NCBI GenBank assembly: GCA_017399695.1
Contig: JAFQBK010000017.1
Location: 1-38,687, forward strand
Direction: 5' to 3'
DNA length: 38,687 bases
From: Clostridia bacterium
GTDB taxonomy: Bacteria > Bacillota > Clostridia > UBA1381 > UBA9506
The notes under the pieces were generated by a model. It had not been told where the DNA came from and made no database searches. It saw only the letters and a program-made list of their open reading frames with translations. Position 1 is the stretch's first letter. Each line of letters opens with the position of its first letter. A program made the position numbers and the translations under genes. This document shows, piece after piece, positions 16,268-24,562 of the stretch.

Positions 16268-17134
16268 TTATAATACGATTTTGTGCGTACCGTCTTTGGT
16301 GACATAATGCGTCTTTATGCCTAAACTGTCCATCCATTTTCTTGTCAGTGCCGTTCCGTACATCCGTCCCCAGCCCTTTTTTTCAAGTTTTTCCCGGTCC
16401 GCAAGATATGGCGGCACCTCCGGTTCATTGTAAAGCCAGTCGGCACAGCACCAAAGGCACGCCTTTGGCATAATCGCCTCATAGACTTCCATAGAGCAAT
16501 TCATATGCCCGTGGTGCGCCATCTGAACAATATCCGCCGAAAGCAGATGGCGGGATTCGGAAAACAACACGTCGCCGCCCTCCGGCCCCAAATCGCCCAA
16601 AAACAATACTCTTGTATTCGGGGATGTAACCTTAAAGACCAGCGAGCTGTCATTCATCAGGTTGTTGGTCAGCCCCTCGTGGTAGCTGTAAATAAAATCA
16701 ATCGTCAGTTCGTCAATTTGAATCGAATCCCCCTGAGTCACGATGTGCGCCTTTTCCTCAAATTTTGGAAGCTCACGCAAAAAGTCCGGCAGGCAGTCCA
16801 AAATCTCCGAGCGAAAATATTCATAATCCGCCACATTTTTATTTTCTATGATTTCATACGGCGGAAAATGATAATATACCGCTTCTATATCAAAATCCGC
16901 CCCTCCGTTTTTCTCCATTTCGGAAATAAATCCAGTGATGTGGTCATGGTGCGCATGGGTCAAAATCCAAGCGCTGATGTGGCGAGAGCCAACATATTGC
17001 TTGAGTAGCGGCATATCCTCAGGTCTGCCGCCGTCTATGACAATAACATTATCCTCCTTTGTTATCAGCACAAAGGACATCATAAACTCCGAGGTTTCCG
17101 TCAGTTGATATAGCAAGGTTTCCATGTTTTTCAT
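16268..17134 (-). CDS. Metallo-beta-lactamase-fold hydrolase
   Basis: A 288-residue hydrolase with the di-metal motif THAHHDH near residues 59-65, later metal ligands in FLGDLGPEGG and MAHHGH. The layout resembles the hydrolase domain of ComEC and related cytoplasmic MBL enzymes, which often act on phosphodiesters or nucleotides. No signal peptide is present. The start overlaps the end of the HAD gene by 4 nt (ATGA) with a GGAG site 8 nt upstream, so the two are translationally coupled and probably work on a common phosphorylated substrate, which remains unknown. Confidence 0.85.
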   Translation of the reverse strand: MKNMETLLYQLTETSEFMMSFVLITKEDNVIVIDGGRPEDMPLLKQYVGSRHISAWILTHAHHDHITGFISEMEKNGGADFDIEAVYYHFPPYEIIENKNVADYEYFRSEILDCLPDFLRELPKFEEKAHIVTQGDSIQIDELTIDFIYSYHEGLTNNLMNDSSLVFKVTSPNTRVLFLGDLGPEGGDVLFSESRHLLSADIVQMAHHGHMNCSMEVYEAIMPKACLWCCADWLYNEPEVPPYLADREKLEKKGWGRMYGTALTRKWMDSLGIKTHYVTKDGTHKIVL

Positions 17135-17784
17135 AACTCAATCTCCAAAAGCTCACTAAAATCATAAATAAATCTGTCAAAATGCGTCTTCATTTCTTCT
17201 ATGTACTCCTCCGAGGAGGCATCATACACCGCACAGACTTTCATTCCGGCTTCTTTTGCGGTTTTGTCCGCATTAAAGTTATCATCTAAAAACAGTATTT
17301 CCGAAACGGGAGCGCCGATTTTTTCCGCCGCCCTCCGATAGATTTCGGGGTCTGCCTTGGTCGTCCCAAAATCGTCGCACGACCATACGTTAGTAAATAA
17401 ATCGTAAAGCCCCAAGCGTTTTAAGCAGGGGTCGAGCGTCAGATGCGGGCTTGCCGTCAGTACATTTAAGTTCGCGCCGCCCTCTTTCAGCTTGCGAAGT
17501 ACTCTACTGACATTCTTCTTTGCCGGAATTCGCAACAGATACTCCTCATACATATAGTCGCAAATCAGCTGCGCAATTTCTTCTACGGGTTTTGAAAGCC
17601 CCAACACCTCATGATAGTATTTGGAAACTCCTAAAATCCCCAGCGGCGTAATGGTTTTGATAATATCTTTTTCATACGAAATCCCGTTTTCATCCAGCAC
17701 CCGAAGCGTCACCCCGCAAAAAACAGGCATGGAATCCACAAGCGTTCCGTCAAAGTCAAACAAATAGTTTTTGATAGGACTCAC
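17131..17784 (-). CDS. HAD-superfamily phosphatase, unusual start
   Basis: A haloacid-dehalogenase phosphatase of the phosphoglycolate phosphatase/beta-phosphoglucomutase type, 217 residues as given. It has the nucleophile motif DFDGTLVDS, the second motif LTASP, the lysine of KADPEIYRRA and the acidic motif LFLDDN. The start is uncertain: AAAGGAG on the minus strand ends right at the GTG (17784), which is too close. The next in-frame codon at a good distance is ATC at 17773-17775, which would give KNYLFDFDGTLVDS directly after the start methionine, just as in relatives. The frame also continues upstream to a TTG at 17895, but through a terminator and promoter. It is coupled to the MBL gene behind it. 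Confidence 0.85.
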   Translation of the reverse strand: MSPIKNYLFDFDGTLVDSMPVFCGVTLRVLDENGISYEKDIIKTITPLGILGVSKYYHEVLGLSKPVEEIAQLICDYMYEEYLLRIPAKKNVSRVLRKLKEGGANLNVLTASPHLTLDPCLKRLGLYDLFTNVWSCDDFGTTKADPEIYRRAAEKIGAPVSEILFLDDNFNADKTAKEAGMKVCAVYDASSEEYIEEMKTHFDRFIYDFSELLEIEL

Positions 17785-17804
17785 TCCTTTGGTTTGATGT
17801 ATAT

Positions 17805-17833
17805 ATTCTACCACAGCGAAGCAAAAAAGGCAA
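17805..17833 (-). promoter_or_regulatory. Promoter of the HAD-MBL pair
   Basis: On the minus strand TTGCCT (17828-17833), 17 nt, TAGAAT (17805-17810). It overlaps the terminator of the upstream DUF4430 operon. Confidence 0.6.
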
Positions 17834-17862
17834 GACCTGCGCGAAACGCGGCCTGCCTTTTT
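17824..17862 (-). terminator. Terminator of the cobalamin-riboswitch operon
   Basis: AAAAAGGCA (17824-17832) pairs with TGCCTTTTT (17854-17862); an inner GCG/CGC hairpin caps it. It starts 2 nt behind the DUF4430 stop codon. Confidence 0.8.
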
Positions 17863-17863
17863 C

Positions 17864-18514
17864 TTATTCCTCAAACAAACTGCACCGATAGACAAACTCT
17901 ATGGCGTCATTTTCTTTCACCGGATACTGCGAACACCCATAATTCGGGCTTTCTCCGTTTACCATATAGGTCCACCCCGAGGTATCCCCGCAATCAAATT
18001 CATAGAGGTTCCCAATCCCCTCGATGTAGGCGGAGTGATAGATAGGCGTATCAACAAATTCCATGTGGATTCCATGATTTCGCATTTCTCTTTTCAACAC
18101 ATCAAAGACACTCTCCCCATCCGAAAACGAAACCTCCGTTTTGGGGAAAATGATTCCATCTGGCGGAATGATTGCCCGTTTCCCCTCGGAGAGCTTATCC
18201 AAATGACGAAAAACGCTGTCACAGCGCACCAAAAGCGTGCAAATCGGCGTTTTCTCTGCCGATTCTATCTGTGGCTCCGCCGGGGCTTTTACTTTCTGCT
18301 CCGACGCGAGCGCAGATGTTTTTGTCTCTGCCGGAGCTTTCGATTCCTGCACCAAAGGCTCAGGCGTCGGTGTATTCTGCATTTGTGCTATCGGCGTTTG
18401 GGCAGGAGCAAAAACCTCTTCCTCCCCAACGGAAGCTCCGCACCCCGAAAAGAAAGCAATGCTTAGAATCAACACTGCCGCAAATGCACGGATTCTTCTT
18501 TTCTTATCTTTCAT
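17864..18514 (-). CDS. DUF4430 lipoprotein, transcobalamin-like C-terminal domain
   Basis: The 216-residue product begins with a basic stretch, a hydrophobic segment and the lipobox FFSGC, so it should be anchored to the outer face of the membrane by a lipidated cysteine near residue 23. A Pro/Thr/Ala-rich linker follows (about 30-75). The C-terminal 100 residues form a DUF4430 domain: FPKTEVSFSDGESVFDVLK, then GDTSGWTYMVNGES, and KENDAIEFVYRC at the end. The same domain forms the C-terminal half of intrinsic factor and transcobalamin, where it closes over cobalamin. The start overlaps the SLH gene stop by 4 nt (ATGA), so the two are coupled and share the cobalamin riboswitch. A role as membrane-side cobalamin receiver is inferred. 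Confidence 0.85.
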   Translation of the reverse strand: MKDKKRRIRAFAAVLILSIAFFSGCGASVGEEEVFAPAQTPIAQMQNTPTPEPLVQESKAPAETKTSALASEQKVKAPAEPQIESAEKTPICTLLVRCDSVFRHLDKLSEGKRAIIPPDGIIFPKTEVSFSDGESVFDVLKREMRNHGIHMEFVDTPIYHSAYIEGIGNLYEFDCGDTSGWTYMVNGESPNYGCSQYPVKENDAIEFVYRCSLFEE

Positions 18515-20994
18515 CCCTTCATCACTTCCGCAAAACGCATCATCATGGTTGCAACCTCTGCCCGTGTTGCCCAGTCTTTCGGACAAAGCTTTGCCCCGTC
18601 TTTCCCACCAACGATGCCACAGGCCACCATATATTCCATCGCTTCCTTTGCATAGGAAGAAATGCTTGCCGCATCGCTGTACGATAATAGGTCGGCCGAC
18701 TCCTCTACTTTTCCTTTTTGCTTTGCATAACGATATAAGATAACCGAAAGCTGCTCTCTGGTAATCTGTGCATCCGGCGCAAATTCCGTCCCTGAAACAC
18801 CTTGAATAATGCCGCTGGTTGCCGCCCATAAAACTCCGTCACGATACCAGGCACCATCTTCCACATCGGCAAATGACGTCTGTCCATCTGCCTTCTCCGG
18901 CTGTTCTAAACGGAAGAGAACAGTAACCAACATCGCTCTTGACATGTTGGCATCCGGCAAAAACTCTTTTCCTGTGCCGCTGAACAAGCCGTTTTGATAA
19001 ACATATTCTACTGCATCATGATACCATGCATCCCCGGAAACATCCGAAAACACCTCTGTTACACTTCCCACCAGGGTCTCTGTTTCCTCGGGCTCTTTTG
19101 TTTCTTCTTCAGGTTCTTTCACCGTTTCTTCTACCATCTCGTTCCACGTGTGTGTTCCTCCGCCGCCACCGGCAACCGGCTCACGCACTAAAGAGAGCGA
19201 AATTGTTTTTAAGATATGGTCTTGCACATCTTCTTCTGTAACGGTAAAGCTTCCGTTTTTGTCATAATATCCATCGGCACGAACCACATACGAATACTCT
19301 CCTGTCGTCAGGTCAAACAGTCGGTTTTCTTGTTCTCTTGCGCCATCAATAAAAACTCTGGCTGCTCTTTGTGTGATTTCAAATTTCACCGGACAGCCAT
19401 TTGCGCCGGTCAAGTTAAGTTCCTCTGTCGGTTTGTCCGAAAAATCATACATCTTTTTCCCATTTTTCTCCGTCAAAAGCCGCCACGCCAAAAATCCCCG
19501 GAAACCCTGCTCCGTTGCAAAAGCATTGGGAAAACCGTTCAGTTCTTCATTTGCCACAGAAAGCAAGCCGTCAATCAGGCTCTTTTCTCCACAGATAATC
19601 TGAGAAGCATCCTGCCCAGCGGCAGACAGAGCACAAAGCACAAGACCGGTAGACGCCGATTCATACCCTTCAAACCCGTCAATCAAACCGTCTTCTCTCT
19701 GCTCGCGTTTGACGATGGTTACCGCTTCCTCAACCGCCGCGCCTACCGCCGGATTCTCGCAATAATAGGACAACGCCAAAATCATCGGGGCTGCCGCATC
19801 TGTGCCATAGGTCGTATCCTGCCATTCGGCCTTTTTCTCCACTGCCACGGAAAGCAAGCCGTCTATCATTTCCCTCTCTGCGCCCGAAAGCGCCAAGATT
19901 ACATACGGGAGCGTATATATATTTGTCACTGAATCTGCGCCGGAGCGTACCAGTGTCTCCAACTTTTCTACTAAATTTACTTTGATATAATCCGTGGTAT
20001 AAATCTTTTTTGCATCATACCCAAAAGCGCGCACTGCAAGAATTGTTTTTGCAAGGTCGCCTGGCGTTTCTGCTTTTTTTGCAAAATCTGCCAGAAGGCT
20101 GACCGCTTTATTTTTCTCCTTCCGGCTGAGGCAATACTCGCTTTCGGGATACAATTCCTCATACACCGCCATATCTGCTAAAATCCAGGGCAAATTCCCG
20201 CCGGCAAAAGATAAATCACTCGTTTTGTACGCATTCGCGATATTATGAATGATTTGGATCGCAGGGTCTTTGACCTCTAAGGTACAGACCGGTGCCGTAA
20301 TCGCCGGAACGCTTGCCTCATTCACTATTTTTGACTTGCAGGCAGAAATGATATAAGTTCCCGGCTCCTCAAAAACCAAGCTTACCGTTCCACTTTCATC
20401 CGTTACAAACCCGCTGTCTGCACCGTTCACTAAAATAGTCGCTGCCTCACACGGAGAATACATCGTATTCCAGTTTTCGTCATATCCGCTGGCATAGGTG
20501 AGCGTAAGCCTTACCTCTCTTCCGGCAAGAGTCTCCGCGCGATAGCTGTTAAAATAAGAATAACCCTCGGTTAAAGGGTATGCATTCTGATAAATGCACG
20601 CATCAATATAGTCCCCGTCTGTCACAACATGACCGGGACCCATCACCGCCTCACGTGCAGCATTGACCTGATACCCGAAGTTGTAGCTGGTATCACCCCA
20701 AAACTTGTCTACACCTAAGCCCCATTCCGAGACGCTTGACGCATAGCCTGCCTCACCCTCGGGATAATGCTCCCGGTGTGCGGTGTGGAAAACATCATCA
20801 AGTGTAACCTCCGCTCCGCCCTCAAGCGTTATAGGAACGCAGACCATCGGGGTTCCGTTTTTATCCGAAACGAATTCTCCATAGCGGCTGACCGAAAGAT
20901 ATACGGTAATATCCCTTGCCGCACTTGCGCCCACAGGCAGCAAAAGCAACACCATAATTACTGCCAAAACCATTGATAATACTCTTTTACTCAT
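18511..20994 (-). CDS. SLH-anchored transcobalamin-like surface protein
   Basis: The 827-residue product is exported by a signal peptide (about 1-26, ending GASA). Domains in order: a DUF4430-like region (about 28-150, with YNFGYQVNAAREAV and VTDGDYIDACIY), an Ig-like region (about 155-240), an alpha/alpha-toroid of terpene-cyclase or transcobalamin type (about 250-530, with repeated helical pairs such as YESASTGLVLCALSAAGQD), a PEGA-like beta domain (about 540-605), a Gly/Glu-rich linker, and three SLH domains (about 646-827) that bind cell-wall polymer. Toroid plus DUF4430 is the fold pair of animal intrinsic factor. It lies behind a cobalamin riboswitch with a terminator and is coupled to a DUF4430 lipoprotein. 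Cobalamin or corrinoid capture is inferred; starts at ATG with an AAGGAAGGG site. Confidence 0.85.
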   Translation of the reverse strand: MSKRVLSMVLAVIMVLLLLPVGASAARDITVYLSVSRYGEFVSDKNGTPMVCVPITLEGGAEVTLDDVFHTAHREHYPEGEAGYASSVSEWGLGVDKFWGDTSYNFGYQVNAAREAVMGPGHVVTDGDYIDACIYQNAYPLTEGYSYFNSYRAETLAGREVRLTLTYASGYDENWNTMYSPCEAATILVNGADSGFVTDESGTVSLVFEEPGTYIISACKSKIVNEASVPAITAPVCTLEVKDPAIQIIHNIANAYKTSDLSFAGGNLPWILADMAVYEELYPESEYCLSRKEKNKAVSLLADFAKKAETPGDLAKTILAVRAFGYDAKKIYTTDYIKVNLVEKLETLVRSGADSVTNIYTLPYVILALSGAEREMIDGLLSVAVEKKAEWQDTTYGTDAAAPMILALSYYCENPAVGAAVEEAVTIVKREQREDGLIDGFEGYESASTGLVLCALSAAGQDASQIICGEKSLIDGLLSVANEELNGFPNAFATEQGFRGFLAWRLLTEKNGKKMYDFSDKPTEELNLTGANGCPVKFEITQRAARVFIDGAREQENRLFDLTTGEYSYVVRADGYYDKNGSFTVTEEDVQDHILKTISLSLVREPVAGGGGGTHTWNEMVEETVKEPEEETKEPEETETLVGSVTEVFSDVSGDAWYHDAVEYVYQNGLFSGTGKEFLPDANMSRAMLVTVLFRLEQPEKADGQTSFADVEDGAWYRDGVLWAATSGIIQGVSGTEFAPDAQITREQLSVILYRYAKQKGKVEESADLLSYSDAASISSYAKEAMEYMVACGIVGGKDGAKLCPKDWATRAEVATMMMRFAEVMKG

Positions 20995-21030
20995 CTTTTT
21001 CCCTTCCTTTTCCTTTATGATAAAATATAA

Positions 21031-21072
21031 AAAAGCTGCGGCAGTTTCCTCTTTTTAAGAAAACTACCACAG
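21031..21072 (-). terminator. Cobalamin riboswitch attenuator
   Basis: On the minus strand AGCTGTGGTAGTTTTC pairs, with several G-U pairs, with the complementary arm ending in CTGCCGCAGCT, and a run of six T follows. It lies between the aptamer and the SLH gene, so B12 binding should end transcription. Confidence 0.85.
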
Positions 21073-21174
21073 CTGACTGTTCCTGTGATAACATCACAAA
21101 TTATGCACGCAAAGAAAGCAAAGCACTTTATCTTCGCACATAAAAAGATTATTCCCATACGGAATAATATCAAA

Positions 21175-21336
21175 GCAGGTCTTCCGACTCACATCATATA
21201 AAGCCAAGCTTTGCATTTTTGTACTCTGCCTTCTCAGTTTCCCAATGACCAGCTTTCACCGACGGGTACAAAAACATTCGATGTATACGGCGCCAAGATA
21301 CGTCACGGATTCTAACCGTGTTCCCTTTTCACCTGC
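21175..21336 (-). promoter_or_regulatory. Cobalamin (B12) riboswitch
   Basis: On the minus strand the aptamer is closed by GCAGGT (21331-21336) and ACCTGC (21175-21180). Inside are the class marks AGAATCCGTGACG, GTCGGTGAAAGCTGG, a core segment TTGGGAAACTGAGAAGGC and the closing GAGTCGGAAGACCTGC. These match the B12-box consensus (GAGCCAGGAGACCTGC). The following attenuator makes it an off-switch for the surface protein operon. Confidence 0.93.
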
Positions 21337-21394
21337 GACACCCCACGCGGTGCCGCCGACACTCTGTGTGACAATATGAAATTTTGATAGGACT

Positions 21395-21423
21395 ATCATA
21401 CCACAGTCTTAACTGGTTTTCAA
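21395..21423 (-). promoter_or_regulatory. Promoter of the cobalamin-riboswitch operon
   Basis: On the minus strand TTGAAA (21418-21423), 17 nt, TATGAT (21395-21400). The -35 overlaps the stop codon of the MATE gene, and no terminator lies between, so read-through from that gene is also possible. Confidence 0.75.
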
Positions 21424-22784
21424 GAATTTTCTGTCTGAAACTCAGTTTCTTCTTTCGCAAGCATCTTTAAGTACCAGATAAGCAACGGAATTGCAAGGAA
21501 AAAAGTCAGGAAATCGGAAACTGTTTGAGAAAGCTCTAAGCCGACAAGACCGAAACACCCTTCTAAAACCAAAAGGCATGGAATCAAAAACAAGCCTTGC
21601 CGCGCGGATGCCATCAAGGATGCCGAAACCGTCTTGCCTGTTGACTGAAACAGCATATTGCACATCACGATAAATGAGTTTAAGGGAAAGGCAACGCAAT
21701 AGGCGCGCAGGGTAAATGCACCAATTTCGATGACTTTCGCATCATTTCGAAAGGCTGCAATCAGCGGTTCGGCAAAAACCGCACCCAGGACGGATAGCGC
21801 AACCAAAAATCCCGTCGAGGACTTCACGCAGAACCAGAACGAGCGCCTGACGCGGTCAAATTTCCTGGCGCCGTAGTTAAAGCCGACCACCGGCTGAAAG
21901 CCCTGACCAAAGCCGATGAGGGCGGAATTTGCAAACATCGAAATTCTCGTAACTACCGACATTCCCGCAATCGCGGCATCGGAGTAGCCGCCTGCGATGT
22001 TATTTAGGAGCATGGTCGAGATGCTGCCCAAGCCCTGACGAATGAGGGACGGAAAACCGCCGCGAAAAATTTCTATCTGATAATACACATTCATTTTCAC
22101 ATTTTTCAAAGAAAGCTTTAAGTTACTGCCCCGCGCCACGCCGACAAGCAAAAGCAAAAAGCTGACCATCTGACTTAAAATCGTCGCGAGCGCCGCGCCG
22201 GAAACGCCCATGCCAAAGCCGAAAATAAAAATCGGGTCAAGCACGATGTTTAACACCGCACCGCACACAATCCCCGCCATCGCATAGACGGCGCTGCCCT
22301 GAAACCGAAGCTGATTATTCAGGACAAAAGAGACCATCATAAACGGCGCACCAACCAAAATAATCTGCATATAACTGATGACGTCCTCCCGAATGGTCGG
22401 TGTCGCACCCAAAAGCTCTGATAAAGGTTCGGCAAAGACAAGCCCCAACACCATCAACAAAATACCGACCAAAAATGCGGAAAAGAATCCCGTGGATGCC
22501 ATTTCGGATGCTTCTTTCTCTTTCTTCTGTCCGAGCACGCGGGAAATAAAGTTCCCTGAGCCGTGACCGAAATAGAAGCCCAACGCCTGAATAACCGCCT
22601 GCAAGGAAAACACTACGCCGACCGCTGCCGTTGCCTCAGTCGAGAGCTTCCCGACAAAATAGGTGTCCGCCATATTATAAAACGCCGACACGAGCATACT
22701 GATCATTGTAGGAATCGCAAGCCTTACAATGAGCGGCTCGACCGGCATTGTTGTCATCATTCCGAATTTATCTTTTGTGTCCAT
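21420..22784 (-). CDS. MATE-family efflux transporter
   Basis: A 454-residue polytopic membrane protein of the multidrug and toxin extrusion family (MepA/NorM-like), exporting organic cations with sodium or proton influx. About twelve hydrophobic helices are present, with family segments SMLVSAFYNMADTYFVG near the N-terminus, VSGAALATILSQ in the middle and GFGQGFQPVVGFNYGARK at the start of the second half. The length is normal. It precedes the cobalamin-riboswitch operon on the same strand, but has its own promoter; a link to corrinoids is not shown by the sequence. Confidence 0.93.
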   Translation of the reverse strand: MDTKDKFGMMTTMPVEPLIVRLAIPTMISMLVSAFYNMADTYFVGKLSTEATAAVGVVFSLQAVIQALGFYFGHGSGNFISRVLGQKKEKEASEMASTGFFSAFLVGILLMVLGLVFAEPLSELLGATPTIREDVISYMQIILVGAPFMMVSFVLNNQLRFQGSAVYAMAGIVCGAVLNIVLDPIFIFGFGMGVSGAALATILSQMVSFLLLLVGVARGSNLKLSLKNVKMNVYYQIEIFRGGFPSLIRQGLGSISTMLLNNIAGGYSDAAIAGMSVVTRISMFANSALIGFGQGFQPVVGFNYGARKFDRVRRSFWFCVKSSTGFLVALSVLGAVFAEPLIAAFRNDAKVIEIGAFTLRAYCVAFPLNSFIVMCNMLFQSTGKTVSASLMASARQGLFLIPCLLVLEGCFGLVGLELSQTVSDFLTFFLAIPLLIWYLKMLAKEETEFQTENS

Positions 22785-22815
22785 CCTGTTTGCGCCTCTT
22801 TTATTGTTTTTTCAA

Positions 22816-22844
22816 ATCATATCACATTTTACCGGAAAACGCAA
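22816..22844 (-). promoter_or_regulatory. Promoter of the MATE gene
   Basis: On the minus strand TTGCGT (22839-22844), 17 nt, TATGAT (22816-22821). Confidence 0.6.
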
Positions 22845-22845
22845 G

Positions 22846-22880
22846 AAAGGGACTGTGCAAAAATTTTACACAGTCCCTTT
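22846..22880 (-). terminator. Terminator of the DUF1540 gene
   Basis: AAAGGGACTGTG (22846-22857) pairs with CACAGTCCCTTT (22869-22880), with further A-T pairs inside. It separates the DUF1540 gene from the MATE promoter. Confidence 0.78.
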
Positions 22881-22926
22881 TGACAAGGAATTTGCCGCTT
22901 GCTTTTGCATTCGGCTTTGCCCGCAA

Positions 22927-23094
22927 TTAGTCCTTCGGGGCGAAGGACTTACAGTCCGTACACTGATTCATTGTCGGATTGTTTTCATGCGTTCCGACCA
23001 TAATCGAATCCAGCGAGCAATAGTTTTGGTCCATACAATGATATTTACACTGCTGAACCGTACATTTGATACATTCATTGGCTTTACAATTCAT
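22927..23094 (-). CDS. DUF1540 cysteine-rich protein
   Basis: A 55-residue protein with eight cysteines (CKANECIKCTVQQCKYHC, NYCSLD, QCTDCKSF), the pattern of the DUF1540 family common in Clostridia. Members are thought to bind a metal; the function is not known. The conserved VGTHENNPT segment precedes the last cysteine pair. The ATG at 23094 has an AAGGAGG site 7 nt upstream, so the longer reading frame (to 23133) is not the real start. It is a single gene with its own terminator. Confidence 0.9.
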   Translation of the reverse strand: MNCKANECIKCTVQQCKYHCMDQNYCSLDSIMVGTHENNPTMNQCTDCKSFAPKD

Positions 23095-23188
23095 GTGAAT
23101 ACCTCCTTGTTGGTACAGGCTTATTGTGTGCACAAGGCAAAAAAATATACACGCTTTGTAACAATTTTATTTCAAATACGGAAAACTA

Positions 23189-23217
23189 TTGAAGAAAGCT
23201 TTATCCTATGATAAAAT
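23189..23217 (+). promoter_or_regulatory. Probable promoter of the LCP gene
   Basis: TTGAAG (23189-23194), 17 nt, TAAAAT (23212-23217), about 105 nt ahead of the gene. Confidence 0.5.
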
Positions 23218-23328
23218 AAGTACAATTATGACGAGTTTAAAGCTTGTTCATACTTTGCTCATATTTTTTTGTTATCATTTTCTTGATTTTCCAATGTTTG
23301 CAACATGGATACGGAGGCTCGTGCGCTT

Positions 23329-24285
23329 ATGAATATAAAAAAATTTGTTGCCGCAATGCTCGTTACGCTCTTTACCTTTACGGCTGTATTTGGCGGCGTA
23401 TATCTGGCTTATATTTTGAATAAAACCAGCCTTTCGGGGCAGATTTCGGCTCTATTAGATAAGGTAGAAAGTGATAAAATCAACTTTTTGGTCATGGGTC
23501 TTGACGATGATAAAACGCGCGCAGACACGATTATGATGATTTCCGTGGATGTCTCAAACAACAGCGTAAAACTTTTATCCGTCCCGCGTGATACCAAAGT
23601 GACCGTCGGTGGAAAATCCATCAAGATTAACTCGACCATGGGCTACAAGCGCCGCGAAGAGCTGATGATTGAAACCCTTAGAAAGCTAACAGGTATGCCG
23701 ATTCATTACTATGTGGAAATTGACTTTGACGGCTTTAAGGATATTATCGATGTTTTGGGCGGCGTGGATTATGATGTGCCATATAATATGGATTATGATG
23801 ACCCGACGCAAAACCTGCATATTCATCTGAAAAAGGGAATGCAGCACTTAAACGGACAAAAGGCACACGATTATGTCCGTTTCCGTCATAATAATGATGG
23901 TTCTGCGCCCGGACTATATGCACTCGGCGACCCGGGAAGAATTGATGCACAGCAAAAATTCTTAAAAGAGCTTCTGCGCCAGAAGCTTCAGCCACAGTAT
24001 CTTGCCAAAGCGCCGCAGCTGATTGAAAAAATCTATCAGTATGTTAATACCAACTTCTCCTTGTCGGATGCACTCCGCTTTGTCGGCTTCCTTTCCGATT
24101 TCGACAGCGCGTCGATGGAAACCTATGTTTTGCCGGGCGAGGCAAAAAAAGAGGGCGCATGGTATTACATCTATGACCCGGCGGATACGAAAGAACTGGT
24201 GAAGAACACCTTCGGCTTTGTCAACGGAAAATCGGTTCCGATAGCAACGCCGTCACCATCTCCATCCGCTTCCCCCTCCAATTAA
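23329..24285 (+). CDS. LytR-CpsA-Psr family wall-polymer transferase
   Basis: LCP enzymes move teichoic-acid-like or capsular polymers from a lipid carrier to peptidoglycan on the outer face of the membrane. The 318-residue protein has an N-terminal signal anchor (about 5-30), then the LCP core: FLVMGLDDDKTRADTIMM, LLSVPRDTKV, and YVRFRHNNDGS with DPGRIDAQQKFL, which carry the conserved Asp and Arg residues. It ends in a short Pro/Ser tail. A GGAGG site lies 11 nt before the ATG at 23329; an upstream ATG (23305) has none. It stands alone with its own terminator. The product fits a wall that also carries SLH proteins. Confidence 0.93.
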   Translation: MNIKKFVAAMLVTLFTFTAVFGGVYLAYILNKTSLSGQISALLDKVESDKINFLVMGLDDDKTRADTIMMISVDVSNNSVKLLSVPRDTKVTVGGKSIKINSTMGYKRREELMIETLRKLTGMPIHYYVEIDFDGFKDIIDVLGGVDYDVPYNMDYDDPTQNLHIHLKKGMQHLNGQKAHDYVRFRHNNDGSAPGLYALGDPGRIDAQQKFLKELLRQKLQPQYLAKAPQLIEKIYQYVNTNFSLSDALRFVGFLSDFDSASMETYVLPGEAKKEGAWYYIYDPADTKELVKNTFGFVNGKSVPIATPSPSPSASPSN

Positions 24286-24290
24286 TGATT

Positions 24291-24318
24291 ACGGGATTGC
24301 CCTGCAATCCCGTTTTTT
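24291..24318 (+). terminator. Terminator of the LCP gene
   Basis: ACGGGATTGC (24291-24300) pairs with GCAATCCCGT (24304-24313), followed by a T run. Confidence 0.92.
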
Positions 24319-24390
24319 ATTGCATATTATCGCCTTTCGGGGCATAAATTGAAGAGGAAACGGTGGATGGACGAAAAATAGCGCAGATTG

Positions 24391-24456
24391 GACAAACTGA
24401 ACCCGCAGGGGTTACCCGAAGGCGTACGATGGTACGCCGAGAGGTGAAGTTTGTTC
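24391..24456. repeat. Branched structured repeat, copy 2 (inverted)
   Basis: GACAAACT (24391-24398) pairs with AGTTTGTT (24448-24455). Inside are the hairpins AACCC/GGGTT (24400-24413) and GGCGTAC-GATG-GTACGCC (24421-24438). Read on the minus strand it lines up with copy 1 at 11327: GAACAAAC, a GTACCA hairpin, TCGGGTAACCC and TCAGTTTGT occur in the same order. Confidence 0.65.
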
Positions 24457-24562
24457 AAAACACAAGGCATAAAATAGAAGAAATTCGTCAAATGACGAAT
24501 TTCTTCCTTAAGTTTTATATTATTTTAATTTTCTTGACACGTAAAAAGGCTTGTTATACGTG

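Noticed and set aside
16505..17008. 167-codon plus-strand frame
   Set aside because: Antisense to the MBL-fold gene, which has intact metal motifs.
19216..19932. 238-codon plus-strand frame
   Set aside because: Antisense to the SLH protein gene; product has no domain and no ribosome site.
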